Below, piece after piece: positions 37,107 to 44,992 of a DNA stretch of 64,000 nt. The notes below the pieces were generated by a model, which made no database searches, was not told the DNA's origin, and saw nothing but the letters and a program-made list of their open reading frames with translations. Made by a program: the position numbers and the translations under genes. The DNA is from Sulfolobus sp. S-194 (GTDB lineage Archaea > Thermoproteota > Thermoprotei_A > Sulfolobales > Sulfolobaceae): the NCBI RefSeq assembly GCF_012222305.1, contig NZ_CP035730.1, positions 1,887,501 through 1,951,500 of the forward strand. Reading direction: 5' to 3'. The number at the start of each line of letters is the position of its first letter. Positions within the stretch are counted from its first letter, which is position 1.

Positions 37107-38153
37107 TTAAATAGGATATGGATATACATCTGGGTCGCTAAAGAATAATACCATGTTAGAGTTTGTAGCACTAAATAATTGTGATGGTGATGTTATTCCA
37201 GGTATAACAACATCTAATCCAGGCTTACCTAATGCCTCCCAAATTGGATTGTTAGCATTTGCAGCTTCAACAGCACTATCATAAGTCTGCATTGCTTGTT
37301 CTAATGCACTAATACTATTTAGGCAATACTGTGTAGGATCAGTTTGGTTTGATGGAACTATTTGTTGACATTGACCAGTTATGGGATTAGGGAATATATT
37401 AGGGTTGAACACTAAGACTACTACAATATACCATGGTATAGAAGTATTAGTTGTAAATGTTACTAAGTGATCGTGCGCTGGTGTAGGTAAAACTCCTTCT
37501 GGTAGTCCGAAAACACCATTCTTTATTCCTAAATATTGCTCGACTACAGTAAAAGCTGGAGAGTAAATTAAGCTCATATGGTCTGGACAAGCTGTAAGAG
37601 TAAGAGCGGCACCGCATTGAGTATAAATTGTATAGTTTTCTCCGTTATACTTAAATACTGGGAATCCTTGAGGTGTAGCACCTAAGCTTTGTACTCCAAA
37701 TATGGATAAGCCAGCAAATGCTGGTACTAATACAAACACTGGTGCTGCTCCCTTAGGGAAGGCTGATATATTACCTGCACCTACTTCGCAACCCATAGCT
37801 ACCTTACTTTGATTTACAGCATTAGGGAAGAATACTGTTGCATTGGGAGTACACATAAATTGTGCAGTGTATAAGAATGTTATTACATGTCCATCATAGA
37901 AAGCACCACTTGCATTTACAGTTATTGGTCTTACAACAGTGGTAGTCTGGGTAACAGTTTGTGTTGTAGTCTGGGTAACTGTTGAAGTAGTGGTGCTGGT
38001 CTGAGTAACAGTTAAACTGCTTATTGAAGTAGTAGTCACTGTAGATGACTTTTTAGTAGCATATAATGCAAATCCAATAGCTGCTATTATTATTAATACT
38101 ATTACTACTCCTGCAAAAACTATATTAGATACAGCCTTTTTTTCTTTTTTCAT
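37107..38153 (-). CDS. Secreted protein with Thr/Ser-rich stalk
   Basis: 348 residues. The N-terminus KKEKKAVSNIVFAGVVIVLIII resembles a class III (pilin-like) signal followed by a helix. Next comes a Thr/Ser/Val-rich stalk (residues 33-75, repeats of TVTQTTT), then a globular domain of about 270 residues with several Cys that could form disulfides. The family is not recognised. Co-expression with the membrane ferredoxin and proximity to a thioredoxin-like protein and VKOR suggest an extracytoplasmic redox or binding role. Its promoter faces that of the DUF929 gene. Confidence 0.6.
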   Translation of the reverse strand: MKKEKKAVSNIVFAGVVIVLIIIAAIGFALYATKKSSTVTTTSISSLTVTQTSTTTSTVTQTTTQTVTQTTTVVRPITVNASGAFYDGHVITFLYTAQFMCTPNATVFFPNAVNQSKVAMGCEVGAGNISAFPKGAAPVFVLVPAFAGLSIFGVQSLGATPQGFPVFKYNGENYTIYTQCGAALTLTACPDHMSLIYSPAFTVVEQYLGIKNGVFGLPEGVLPTPAHDHLVTFTTNTSIPWYIVVVLVFNPNIFPNPITGQCQQIVPSNQTDPTQYCLNSISALEQAMQTYDSAVEAANANNPIWEALGKPGLDVVIPGITSPSQLFSATNSNMVLFFSDPDVYPYPI

Positions 38154-38254
38154 TTTTTCAAATCACTAATATCAAAGCACTTTTAACTAACTTTAAGCAT
38201 GTGTTTAAAATTTTCTAACGTAAACTAATATAAGATATTATATTCCGTAAATTT

Positions 38255-39046
38255 ATGATAAGAAGAAAATTAAGATACTTCCTCTTAGCCATTATATTAA
38301 TAATTGTAATTGTAGGAGTAAGTATTTTCTCTTCAACAAAAATTACAACAACTTCCACAATAGGAAAAACTATACCTAATAATTTGTATAATCAATTGAT
38401 AGAGTTAAGCGACCAAGGTTATAATATAACTGCATTACCTACGTACTATTTTAAAGTATCTCCTTTTAATTTCTCTTCAAATGGTAAAACAGCAGTAATC
38501 TTTGTAGGTGCAGAGTGGTGCCCCTATTGTGGAGCTGAGAGATGGGCTCTAATCATAGCTCTTCTTAGATTTGGCAATTTTTCTGGCTTACAATATATGC
38601 TTTCAAGCTCTACTGATGTTTACCCTAATACTCCTACTTTTACTTTTGTTAATGCTACTTACACAAGTCCCTATATATCATTCTATGGGATTGAATATCA
38701 AGATAGGAATTATCAACCACTTCAAAAAGTTCCTAATCAAGTATATTACGTTTGGAGTAATTATGCGAACTTATCGATTCCATTTATTATAATAGGGTAT
38801 TATTATAAAGTTGGAACTAGTATTGATCCAGGCTTACTATCTAATCATAACTGGACTTATGTAATAGAGCAGCTTCATAACCCTAATAGCCAAATTTACA
38901 AAGAAATTTATGCAGAGGCCAATCTAATAACAGAAATGATATGTAAAGTAGATGGAGGTCAACCTTACACTGTATGTTGGCATTTTATGCAAAATGAATA
39001 CATACCTAGCATATATATAGGTGAGGAATTACGCATAGAAAAATAG
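38255..39046 (+). CDS. DUF929 family secreted thioredoxin-like protein
   Basis: 263 residues. An N-terminal membrane anchor (residues 7-26) precedes a thioredoxin-like region with the active-site-like FVGAEWCPYCGAERWALIIAL (near residue 87), the hallmark of DUF929. It probably acts outside the membrane as a thiol-disulfide oxidoreductase. The following VKOR gene overlaps its end by about 19 bases; a VKOR would re-oxidise such a protein. Confidence 0.8.
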   Translation: MIRRKLRYFLLAIILIIVIVGVSIFSSTKITTTSTIGKTIPNNLYNQLIELSDQGYNITALPTYYFKVSPFNFSSNGKTAVIFVGAEWCPYCGAERWALIIALLRFGNFSGLQYMLSSSTDVYPNTPTFTFVNATYTSPYISFYGIEYQDRNYQPLQKVPNQVYYVWSNYANLSIPFIIIGYYYKVGTSIDPGLLSNHNWTYVIEQLHNPNSQIYKEIYAEANLITEMICKVDGGQPYTVCWHFMQNEYIPSIYIGEELRIEK

Positions 39047-39408
39047 GCTTAGGATTTTCCATAATAGGAGTTATAGATTTTTTATATCTATATTTACATA
39101 TAATATCGGAAAAGATACAAACATATTGCAATGTGTCCTCTATAATAGATTGCCATAGAGTTGAGTTAAGTGTATATTCGCATTTTCTAGGGATACCTGA
39201 CTCCTTACTAGGATTAATATACTTTTCAATTATAGCAGTTTTTTGGCTTATTGGCATAGAAGAGATACTTAGATATTTATGGATTGTAGGTGCTATATTC
39301 TCAATATATCTAATTTATACAGAAATATTAATAGGAAGTTTATGTATTTATTGTACTTTAGCACACTTATGTTGTCTTATTCAAGGGATAATACTATATA
39401 AAAAATAA
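39028..39408 (+). CDS. Vitamin K epoxide reductase (VKOR) family protein, non-standard start
   Basis: About 126 residues and four membrane helices. The VKOR motifs are C-x8-C (TYCNVSSIIDCHR), ELSVYSHFLGIPDSLLG and CXXC in GSLCIYCTLAHL. The family makes disulfides in exported proteins by passing electrons to quinone. The frame is open from 39025, yet contains no ATG, GTG or TTG until a GTG at 39133, which would discard the first helix and the first catalytic Cys. The likely start is ATT at 39028, preceded by ggtgagg, which is a good Shine-Dalgarno sequence. It overlaps the DUF929 gene. Confidence 0.75.
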   Translation: MTHRKIGLGFSIIGVIDFLYLYLHIISEKIQTYCNVSSIIDCHRVELSVYSHFLGIPDSLLGLIYFSIIAVFWLIGIEEILRYLWIVGAIFSIYLIYTEILIGSLCIYCTLAHLCCLIQGIILYKK

Positions 39409-39440
39409 TTAAGACTAAACAAAAAGAAGATGATTTCTAG

Positions 39441-39962
39441 TTACAACGATTTAATATTATTTACTAACTTTTCAACAAGAATTTCTGGCGTGACAATGTT
39501 TTGTAATGCTTTAATAACTTCACCTGGCAAAATCCTACCCAAAATTCCTATGTTTACAGACATAGACGATAATATATAAACTTCAGTTTGATCTTCATTT
39601 AATCTTTTTAATCTAAATGATATATCGTAGATTAATTTATCTGAATTAAACTTATACTCTAGCATATCAAAATCGAGTTTTGGTCCTTCTAAATCACCTA
39701 TTATGGCCCGCTTTAATATAGTGCCCGTTCTTATCCTCTTAAAAGGTAAATATAATATGGCCTTCTTCCCATCTATTGGAATTATCAAATTACTTATTCC
39801 GAAAATTAGTTTAGGATTCTTTATTATATTGAAAACCTCATCTCTATTTAACAATACTTTAGCATTAGTTGAATAGTTAATTCTGTGCCAATATCTACTC
39901 CTAATATGCTTTTTAAATTCTTTTTCTACCTCAAATTTTTCTCCACAACATTCGTAAACCAT
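39441..39962 (-). CDS. C2H2-finger plus SRPBCC-like (STK_08120-type) protein
   Basis: 173 residues. Residues 1-30 read YECCGEKFEVEKEFKKHIRSRYWH, a CC-x12-H-x4-6-H finger-like motif. The rest has the alternating strand pattern of the SRPBCC/START fold, close to a Sulfolobales family (DUF3211/STK_08120). SRPBCC domains bind lipids or other hydrophobic ligands. Pairing with a zinc finger is unusual and suggests a ligand-responsive nucleic-acid-binding protein. Assignment is moderate. Confidence 0.5.
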   Translation of the reverse strand: MVYECCGEKFEVEKEFKKHIRSRYWHRINYSTNAKVLLNRDEVFNIIKNPKLIFGISNLIIPIDGKKAILYLPFKRIRTGTILKRAIIGDLEGPKLDFDMLEYKFNSDKLIYDISFRLKRLNEDQTEVYILSSMSVNIGILGRILPGEVIKALQNIVTPEILVEKLVNNIKSL

Positions 39963-40021
39963 AATGCCTTGTTTCTCAGTACAATATAAATAATTTCGTT
40001 AAAATTATTCTAACGAAAAGT

Positions 40022-40792
40022 CTATTTAAAAATATAATCATAAATTATCATAACATCAGCATCCTTATCTACTTCCCTAGCTGCACTTATGTATTTTCTC
40101 GCCCTTTCCATATTATCAGCATAGCATACTGTTATACCGGCATAACCATCAGTAAATTGCCAGATTTTACAATCTTGTAAAACTATTGAAATGTCTTCGA
40201 TTTTATTAGAAAACATAGAGAATATTACAATATCAGTTTTTCCTAGCTCTATTTCTGGTACAACGAGGATTAAACCTCTGTGTCTTAGATATCTTATATG
40301 TTTTTCCACTATTTTACTACTAACTCCCAACTTTTCCGCTATATCAACTGGTTGAATTCTTGAATCTTTTTTTAATTCTTCTACAATTTTAATATCTAAA
40401 TTTGAGGGCTTAAAAAGAGATTGAAGTGGAAAATATGAAAGTACTGGATCACCTAATTGTTTGGCCATATAACTTAACCTATCCTTAAGTTCAATATTAT
40501 CCTTCGCTTGAACACCATATACGTTTAGCCATTCAAGACATTTTAACTTAAACGAGATAAATTCGCCATCCAGATCATTATAATTTTTGAACGCAATATA
40601 AATCTGTATTTTCCCATAAAAATTAGGATTTACATATAGCTTAAATCCTTTTAATATTCCATCATCCATTAACTTCTTAAAACGATAATTTAGACTTGCT
40701 GGAGTAAGGCCTAAAAGTGAAGCTATTTGTCTTTGTGATATTCTACCGTCTCTCAAAAAGTAAAAAAGAATTCTCTTATCTATTAAATCCAT
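40022..40792 (-). CDS. Lrp/AsnC-type regulator with two helix-turn-helix domains
   Basis: 256 residues. An N-terminal AsnC-type HTH (ISQRQIASLLGLTPASLNYRFKKL) and a second HTH near residue 140 (IQPVDIAEKLGVSSKIVEKHIRYL), each followed by an RAM-like or linker part. Two-HTH Lrp-like proteins are known in Sulfolobales. It lies 4 bases after a DUF1059 gene, so both form one transcript. The ligand is unknown. Confidence 0.8.
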   Translation of the reverse strand: MDLIDKRILFYFLRDGRISQRQIASLLGLTPASLNYRFKKLMDDGILKGFKLYVNPNFYGKIQIYIAFKNYNDLDGEFISFKLKCLEWLNVYGVQAKDNIELKDRLSYMAKQLGDPVLSYFPLQSLFKPSNLDIKIVEELKKDSRIQPVDIAEKLGVSSKIVEKHIRYLRHRGLILVVPEIELGKTDIVIFSMFSNKIEDISIVLQDCKIWQFTDGYAGITVCYADNMERARKYISAAREVDKDADVMIIYDYIFK

Positions 40793-40796
40793 ATTT

Positions 40797-41009
40797 TCAC
40801 ACTTTCTTTATGTTTTGCTTAATTTTATTTATTACGTCTTGTGGAATTTCATTAAGTCCATGAGCTTTTTTAGCATGAATCTTTAAAATTTCCATAACTT
40901 CATCCTCTGTAGAAGCATTTTTTATCTCGAATCCGCAGTTCATTCCCACGCTAGAACATTGGAACTCGAACTTCTTTTTCCTTCCGAACCCAAATACCAT
41001 ACCAAACAT
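40797..41009 (-). CDS. DUF1059 family small protein
   Basis: 70 residues with the DUF1059 pattern: FQCSSVGMNCGFEIKNASTEDEVMEIL and HAKKAHGL. Two Cys and two His may bind metal. Its sequence is close to each half of the tandem protein at 41087, whose gene is divergent. It precedes the Lrp-type regulator in an operon. Function is unknown. Confidence 0.82.
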   Translation of the reverse strand: MFGMVFGFGRKKKFEFQCSSVGMNCGFEIKNASTEDEVMEILKIHAKKAHGLNEIPQDVINKIKQNIKKV

Positions 41010-41086
41010 GCTGATAAGATAGTTTTAAGGATTAATTAGAAACATTTTAACGCTTTTTTATATAACCCGTAAAGAAAAAAAGAAAT

Positions 41087-41446
41087 ATGCCTAAGTATTC
41101 GTTTAGTTGTGCGAGTGTGGGAATGAACTGTGGATTCGAGATAGTTAATGCAGACTCTGAAGAAGAATTATTAGAAATGCTAAAAATTCATGCTAAATCC
41201 AGTCATGGAGTAACCTCAATACCGCCCGAATTACTCGCAAAGATAAAGCAAAATATAAAGAAAGCAGGAAAATACTCATTTAGTTGTGCGAGTGTGGGAA
41301 TGAACTGTGGATTCGAGATAGTTAATGCAGACTCTGAAGAAGAATTATTAGATGAATTAATGGTTCATGCTAAAATGTCTCATAATTTATCTTCTATACC
41401 TCCAGATACTCTGAACAAAATTAAGCAGAATATTAAAGTAATGTAA
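41087..41446 (+). CDS. Tandem DUF1059 protein (two domains)
   Basis: 119 residues built from two DUF1059 units. The DNA of the first half (about 41103-41175) and second half (about 41282-41354) is identical over roughly 70 bases, with later parts diverged (LLEMLKIHAKSSHGV versus LLDELMVHAKMSHNL). The duplication is therefore recent or maintained by conversion. Each unit keeps the C-x6-C and His residues of the family. It is divergent from the single-domain gene. Confidence 0.85.
   Translation: MPKYSFSCASVGMNCGFEIVNADSEEELLEMLKIHAKSSHGVTSIPPELLAKIKQNIKKAGKYSFSCASVGMNCGFEIVNADSEEELLDELMVHAKMSHNLSSIPPDTLNKIKQNIKVM
41103..41354 (+). repeat. Near-identical direct repeat within the tandem DUF1059 gene
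   Basis: Two copies of about 70 bases (ttagttgtgcgagtgtggga...), 179 bases apart, identical except at their edges. The identity includes synonymous positions, so it reflects recent duplication or gene conversion rather than only protein-level selection. Confidence 0.85.
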
Positions 41447-41655
41447 TTTAAGATACTTTTTCTTTTTTATTATTAGTTAAATTCATTTAATATTTAGAAA
41501 TATATATTCAAATTTACAAAATGAGCTATGACGTAAAGCCCTTATTGTTCATAGTAAATAAGAGAAACATATGCGAAGACCAAAATTATCTTAATCTGTA
41601 TAGGCTGTTTTTAACATAATTAATCTATAAATTTTTGCTTAATTCTTAAATAATA

Positions 41656-42495
41656 CTAAATAGACCTCTTACTTTCCTTTAATCCTCTTAAGTTAACTTC
41701 TATTTGTTTCCTCAATACTTCTTCAGCTATCCCTCCAATATCGGCATTTAATTGTATTTCTCCTTCACTTAACATTTGTTTTAGATGCTCTTCCATTATT
41801 TTAGGAGAAACTAAACCACCATGTGCTAATCCTACAACTTTTGGTTTTAGCTCTATTTGTTTCTTTAGACTTTCTATATACATTTGGTAATCAATTACTG
41901 GTGGTGTTGTTGGGATTACGATTCCGTTAAAATAAGCTCCAGCACTATCCCCACTAAACAGAAAGTCATCAATAAGAACGGATATATGATGTTTTGCATG
42001 ACCTGGAGTATAAATTAGTTTCATCTTATATCCTCCTAAGTCAAATTCCTCATTACCTTCAACTTCTATAACCTTATCTTGGTCTAATTTCTTCTCTAGT
42101 CCACCATAAATGTGATAAAGATCTCCTAGAACTTTTTCAGCAGATTCATTTAATTTCTTAAGACCTTCATCAGTAGTTAAATATTTCTTAAAACCGCTTT
42201 TTACCAGAATCTTAGCTTTATAAACTTGCAAAAGCTCTGGTAGTAAACCTATGTGATCTATGTGAAGGTGAGTAAGAATAATATAGTCAAGTTTATCTAA
42301 AAATGAGAAGTCAGCTATTGAGTTACTAACTCCAGCATCTATCATTACCGTAATTTTTTCACCACACATAACATAAACCGTGGTAATTTCCGGGAATTCT
42401 ACCGGTCCTGCGGGAATAGAATGTAAACCTCTACAAGGCATAGTGCTATAGTATCTAACAAGATATTTAAAACTAATCTTTGACGTTATAGTCAA
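41656..42495 (-). CDS. Metallo-beta-lactamase-fold hydrolase
   Basis: 279 residues with the MBL motif THLHIDHIGLLPE, the third ligand region YTPGHAKHHISVLI and FSGDSAG, plus the downstream His in LAHGGLVS. It should be a di-metal hydrolase of glyoxalase II/lactonase type; the substrate is open. An alternative start at ATG 42438 (MPCRGLH) would remove 19 residues. It is divergent from the Csa3 gene. Confidence 0.85.
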   Translation of the reverse strand: MTITSKISFKYLVRYYSTMPCRGLHSIPAGPVEFPEITTVYVMCGEKITVMIDAGVSNSIADFSFLDKLDYIILTHLHIDHIGLLPELLQVYKAKILVKSGFKKYLTTDEGLKKLNESAEKVLGDLYHIYGGLEKKLDQDKVIEVEGNEEFDLGGYKMKLIYTPGHAKHHISVLIDDFLFSGDSAGAYFNGIVIPTTPPVIDYQMYIESLKKQIELKPKVVGLAHGGLVSPKIMEEHLKQMLSEGEIQLNADIGGIAEEVLRKQIEVNLRGLKESKRSI

Positions 42496-42527
42496 ACTTT
42501 AATTTATGCTTTACTTTGATTATATAT

Positions 42528-43211
42528 ATGGAAGAGAAGGTAACACTTGTCTTTGGTGTAGGTTTTACCGCTGATTACGTAATTAGGACTATCTCGGAAA
42601 GAGGAATTAAAGATGTATCTACAGTAGCTGTATTCTCTGTATCGTCTGAAGAAGAATATAGGAAAAGACAGGCCCAAGAAACCATGGATACAATTATTAA
42701 ATACTTATCAGCTATTAAAGTAACGAGTTATCCTAAGTATATCTCGATTAAACAACCTTTTGACTACATAATTTATCAGATCTCTGATGTTTTGTGGACT
42801 AAAAATAATTTAGAATTCTATATAATCGGCGGCATGAGAATACTTAACTTGGCACTTTATTATTATGCAATGCTCGCAAAGGCTTTAGGAAAAAGAGTTA
42901 AAGCCTACTCCTACACAGAAGACATGAGCTATAAGTACGAGTTACCAGTAATAATTCCAGCTAAACCTTCAGATGCTGAGTTTGAAATCTTGGCGTATTT
43001 GGGTTCAAAATATGGAGAAGCATATATGAATGATATAGCAAAGATTCTGAATAAATCCTTACCTACTATTTCTAAGCAAATAAACTTTCTTGAAAGCCAA
43101 GGATATGTGGAATGTGAAGAGACCAAGCCTAAGCCGTGTAAAATTACTGATCTAGGGAAGGTGTGTTTGCAAACACTAAGAGGATTAAAAAACAAATTAA
43201 ATGAGTTCTAA
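42528..43211 (+). CDS. csa3: Csa3-like CARF-HTH transcriptional regulator
   Basis: 227 residues from ATG 42528 (an in-frame TTG at 42516 is less likely). An N-terminal CARF domain (FGVGFTADYVIRTIS; GGMRILNLALYYYAM motif) and a C-terminal winged helix (YMNDIAKILNKSLPTISKQINFLESQGYV) match Csa3, which senses cyclic tetra-adenylate and controls CRISPR adaptation and repeats in Sulfolobales. No cas gene or CRISPR array is in the window. Confidence 0.8.
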   Translation: MEEKVTLVFGVGFTADYVIRTISERGIKDVSTVAVFSVSSEEEYRKRQAQETMDTIIKYLSAIKVTSYPKYISIKQPFDYIIYQISDVLWTKNNLEFYIIGGMRILNLALYYYAMLAKALGKRVKAYSYTEDMSYKYELPVIIPAKPSDAEFEILAYLGSKYGEAYMNDIAKILNKSLPTISKQINFLESQGYVECEETKPKPCKITDLGKVCLQTLRGLKNKLNEF

Positions 43212-43345
43212 CACTTTCACTCTTGCTTTATCTGAATGCTAGAAGCTACTAAGTTAAAGAGAAGGAGACAAAATTTGAATTATCTGCAGAAGTAATTATA
43301 ATATTCTTTATAAATTCTAGAATGATTATGCAATGTGCTAAGAAT

Positions 43346-44059
43346 TTACGTTGATTTTAGTATTCTAGTGTTTATTATCATCAATACGATACCATAAATT
43401 AGGCAACCTAAATTCCATAATAAAGACACAGGATTCCCTAGAAATGAATTATAAATTGCTTCCGATATATATGTAGTAGGCTCTAAGTATGTTAAATATC
43501 TAAATGGAACTGGTATAAAATTCATCGGATAGTAAACTGGGGCAAAAAAGGTTAATGCAAATCCTAAAATTTGAGAATATTGAACAACTGCATAATAATT
43601 CTTAATCCCTAAACCTAAAGTTATTCCTAACATAGAAAAGGTAAAAATTCCTATTATAACACTTAGCAATAGGTAAACTAAAGATTTTAACATAACATGT
43701 AAGATGTAATCCCCTAAGATGACTATTACAGGAATCATAATTAGCGTTGAAATGCCTTGAGTTATTGCAATACTTATTGCATACAATTCCCTTGATATAC
43801 CAGAAGCAATAATGAGAGAAAACCTTCCTTCTCTTCTCTCACTAGATAAAGTTTGAGTAGTGCTAACAAAAACACCAATTGATATGTAAAAAGTTATTGT
43901 ACCAGAGATAAAATAAACAAGGTATTTTGAGAAAGTGATTAATCCGAAAGAAAACATGAAGGCTAATGGGAAAAAGATTGAGTAGAAGATTACAGCTGGT
44001 AAATATGCTCTAGTCATCTTAAATTGCATAATTATTAATTCAAAGAATTCACGTAACAT
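43346..44059 (-). CDS. ABC-2 type transporter permease
   Basis: 237 residues with six membrane helices in the ABC-2 arrangement; typical features are the ERREGRF cytoplasmic loop motif and the terminal FAPVYYPMNFIPVPFRYLTYLEPTTY. Its gene overlaps the ATPase gene by about 11 bases. Together they form an exporter of unknown substrate. Confidence 0.85.
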   Translation of the reverse strand: MLREFFELIIMQFKMTRAYLPAVIFYSIFFPLAFMFSFGLITFSKYLVYFISGTITFYISIGVFVSTTQTLSSERREGRFSLIIASGISRELYAISIAITQGISTLIMIPVIVILGDYILHVMLKSLVYLLLSVIIGIFTFSMLGITLGLGIKNYYAVVQYSQILGFALTFFAPVYYPMNFIPVPFRYLTYLEPTTYISEAIYNSFLGNPVSLLWNLGCLIYGIVLMIINTRILKST

Positions 44060-44873
44060 CTCTTATTACCTCCAAGTAAATTTCCTCTAATGAAGGCAAC
44101 CTAACTTCAAACTTTCCTTGAATATTCATAACAACTTTCTTCAACTCTTCTTCTCCTTTCACTTTCAGAATTTTTCCAGATGAATAATCTATAACTTCAT
44201 ACCACGTAGAGAATTTCTCTTTTAAACTAGAAGGGGTTCCCTCGAGTATAACTTTTCTATTGACTAGATAAATTCTATCTGCAAGTCTCTCAGCTTCGTC
44301 TAAATAATGAGTTGTGAGTAACATACTCTTTCCCTCTTTCTTAAGACTAAGTAGTAAATCCCATACCTCTCTTCTAGCTTCGGGGTCTAAACCAGTTGTT
44401 GGTTCGTCCAAAATTAAAAGTTTAGGATTATTTACCAAAGCCATTGCAATTAACGTTCTTCTCTTTAAACCTCCAGATAAATCTCTTACAAGTTTTTTCC
44501 TTTCGTCCACAAGGTCCAATCTTTCTATCAATTTTTCAGTGTTTTTCATGGCTTGAAACTTGTCTAATCCCTTTATCCTACCCATGTAGTATATATTATC
44601 CCAAACTGTTAAATCACCGAAAGGTTCAGTATCTTGTGGTACAACCCCCATTAACTTCTTTACTTTTCTATCAGTAGCCTTTTTTCCAAATACTTTTATC
44701 TCACCCTTATCTGGCGTTAACTCCCCATAAATCTGTTTTACTAAAGTTGTTTTTCCGGCACCATTAGGACCTAAAAGCGAAACAATTTCTCCCTCATTTA
44801 TATACATTGAAATACTCTCATTGGCAATAAGCTTTCCATAAAATTTCCAAACATTACTTACCTCAACAATCAT
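44049..44873 (-). CDS. ABC transporter ATP-binding protein
   Basis: 274 residues from ATG 44873 (a GTG five codons earlier is possible). Walker A GPNGAGKTTLVK, Q-loop VPQDTEPFG, signature LSGGLKRR, Walker B LLILDEPTTGLDP and H-loop TTHYLDEAE are all present. It belongs to the CcmA/DRR class of exporters (drug, lipid or polysaccharide) and pairs with the ABC-2 permease. Confidence 0.93.
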   Translation of the reverse strand: MIVEVSNVWKFYGKLIANESISMYINEGEIVSLLGPNGAGKTTLVKQIYGELTPDKGEIKVFGKKATDRKVKKLMGVVPQDTEPFGDLTVWDNIYYMGRIKGLDKFQAMKNTEKLIERLDLVDERKKLVRDLSGGLKRRTLIAMALVNNPKLLILDEPTTGLDPEARREVWDLLLSLKKEGKSMLLTTHYLDEAERLADRIYLVNRKVILEGTPSSLKEKFSTWYEVIDYSSGKILKVKGEEELKKVVMNIQGKFEVRLPSLEEIYLEVIRDVT

Positions 44874-44992
44874 AAATATTAAGATCACAGAGAAAATAAA
44901 AAACTATTACATGATAAAAATATTAATCAAAACTTTTTTTGATCTTCACTAAACAGCATAAGCTAAATATTTTCTCTTTACTTTAATATTTT

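Noticed and set aside
39133-39408. VKOR gene starting at GTG 39133
   Set aside because: It would lose the first membrane helix and the first catalytic Cys, which are both coded in frame just upstream.
41103-41354. CRISPR-like direct repeat
   Set aside because: Only two copies exist, each within a coding domain of DUF1059; there is no spacer array.
42528-43211. A CRISPR-Cas locus around csa3
   Set aside because: No cas gene and no repeat array were found on either side within the window.
44314-44677. Two plus-strand open frames
   Set aside because: Both are shadows of the ABC ATPase gene on the minus strand.
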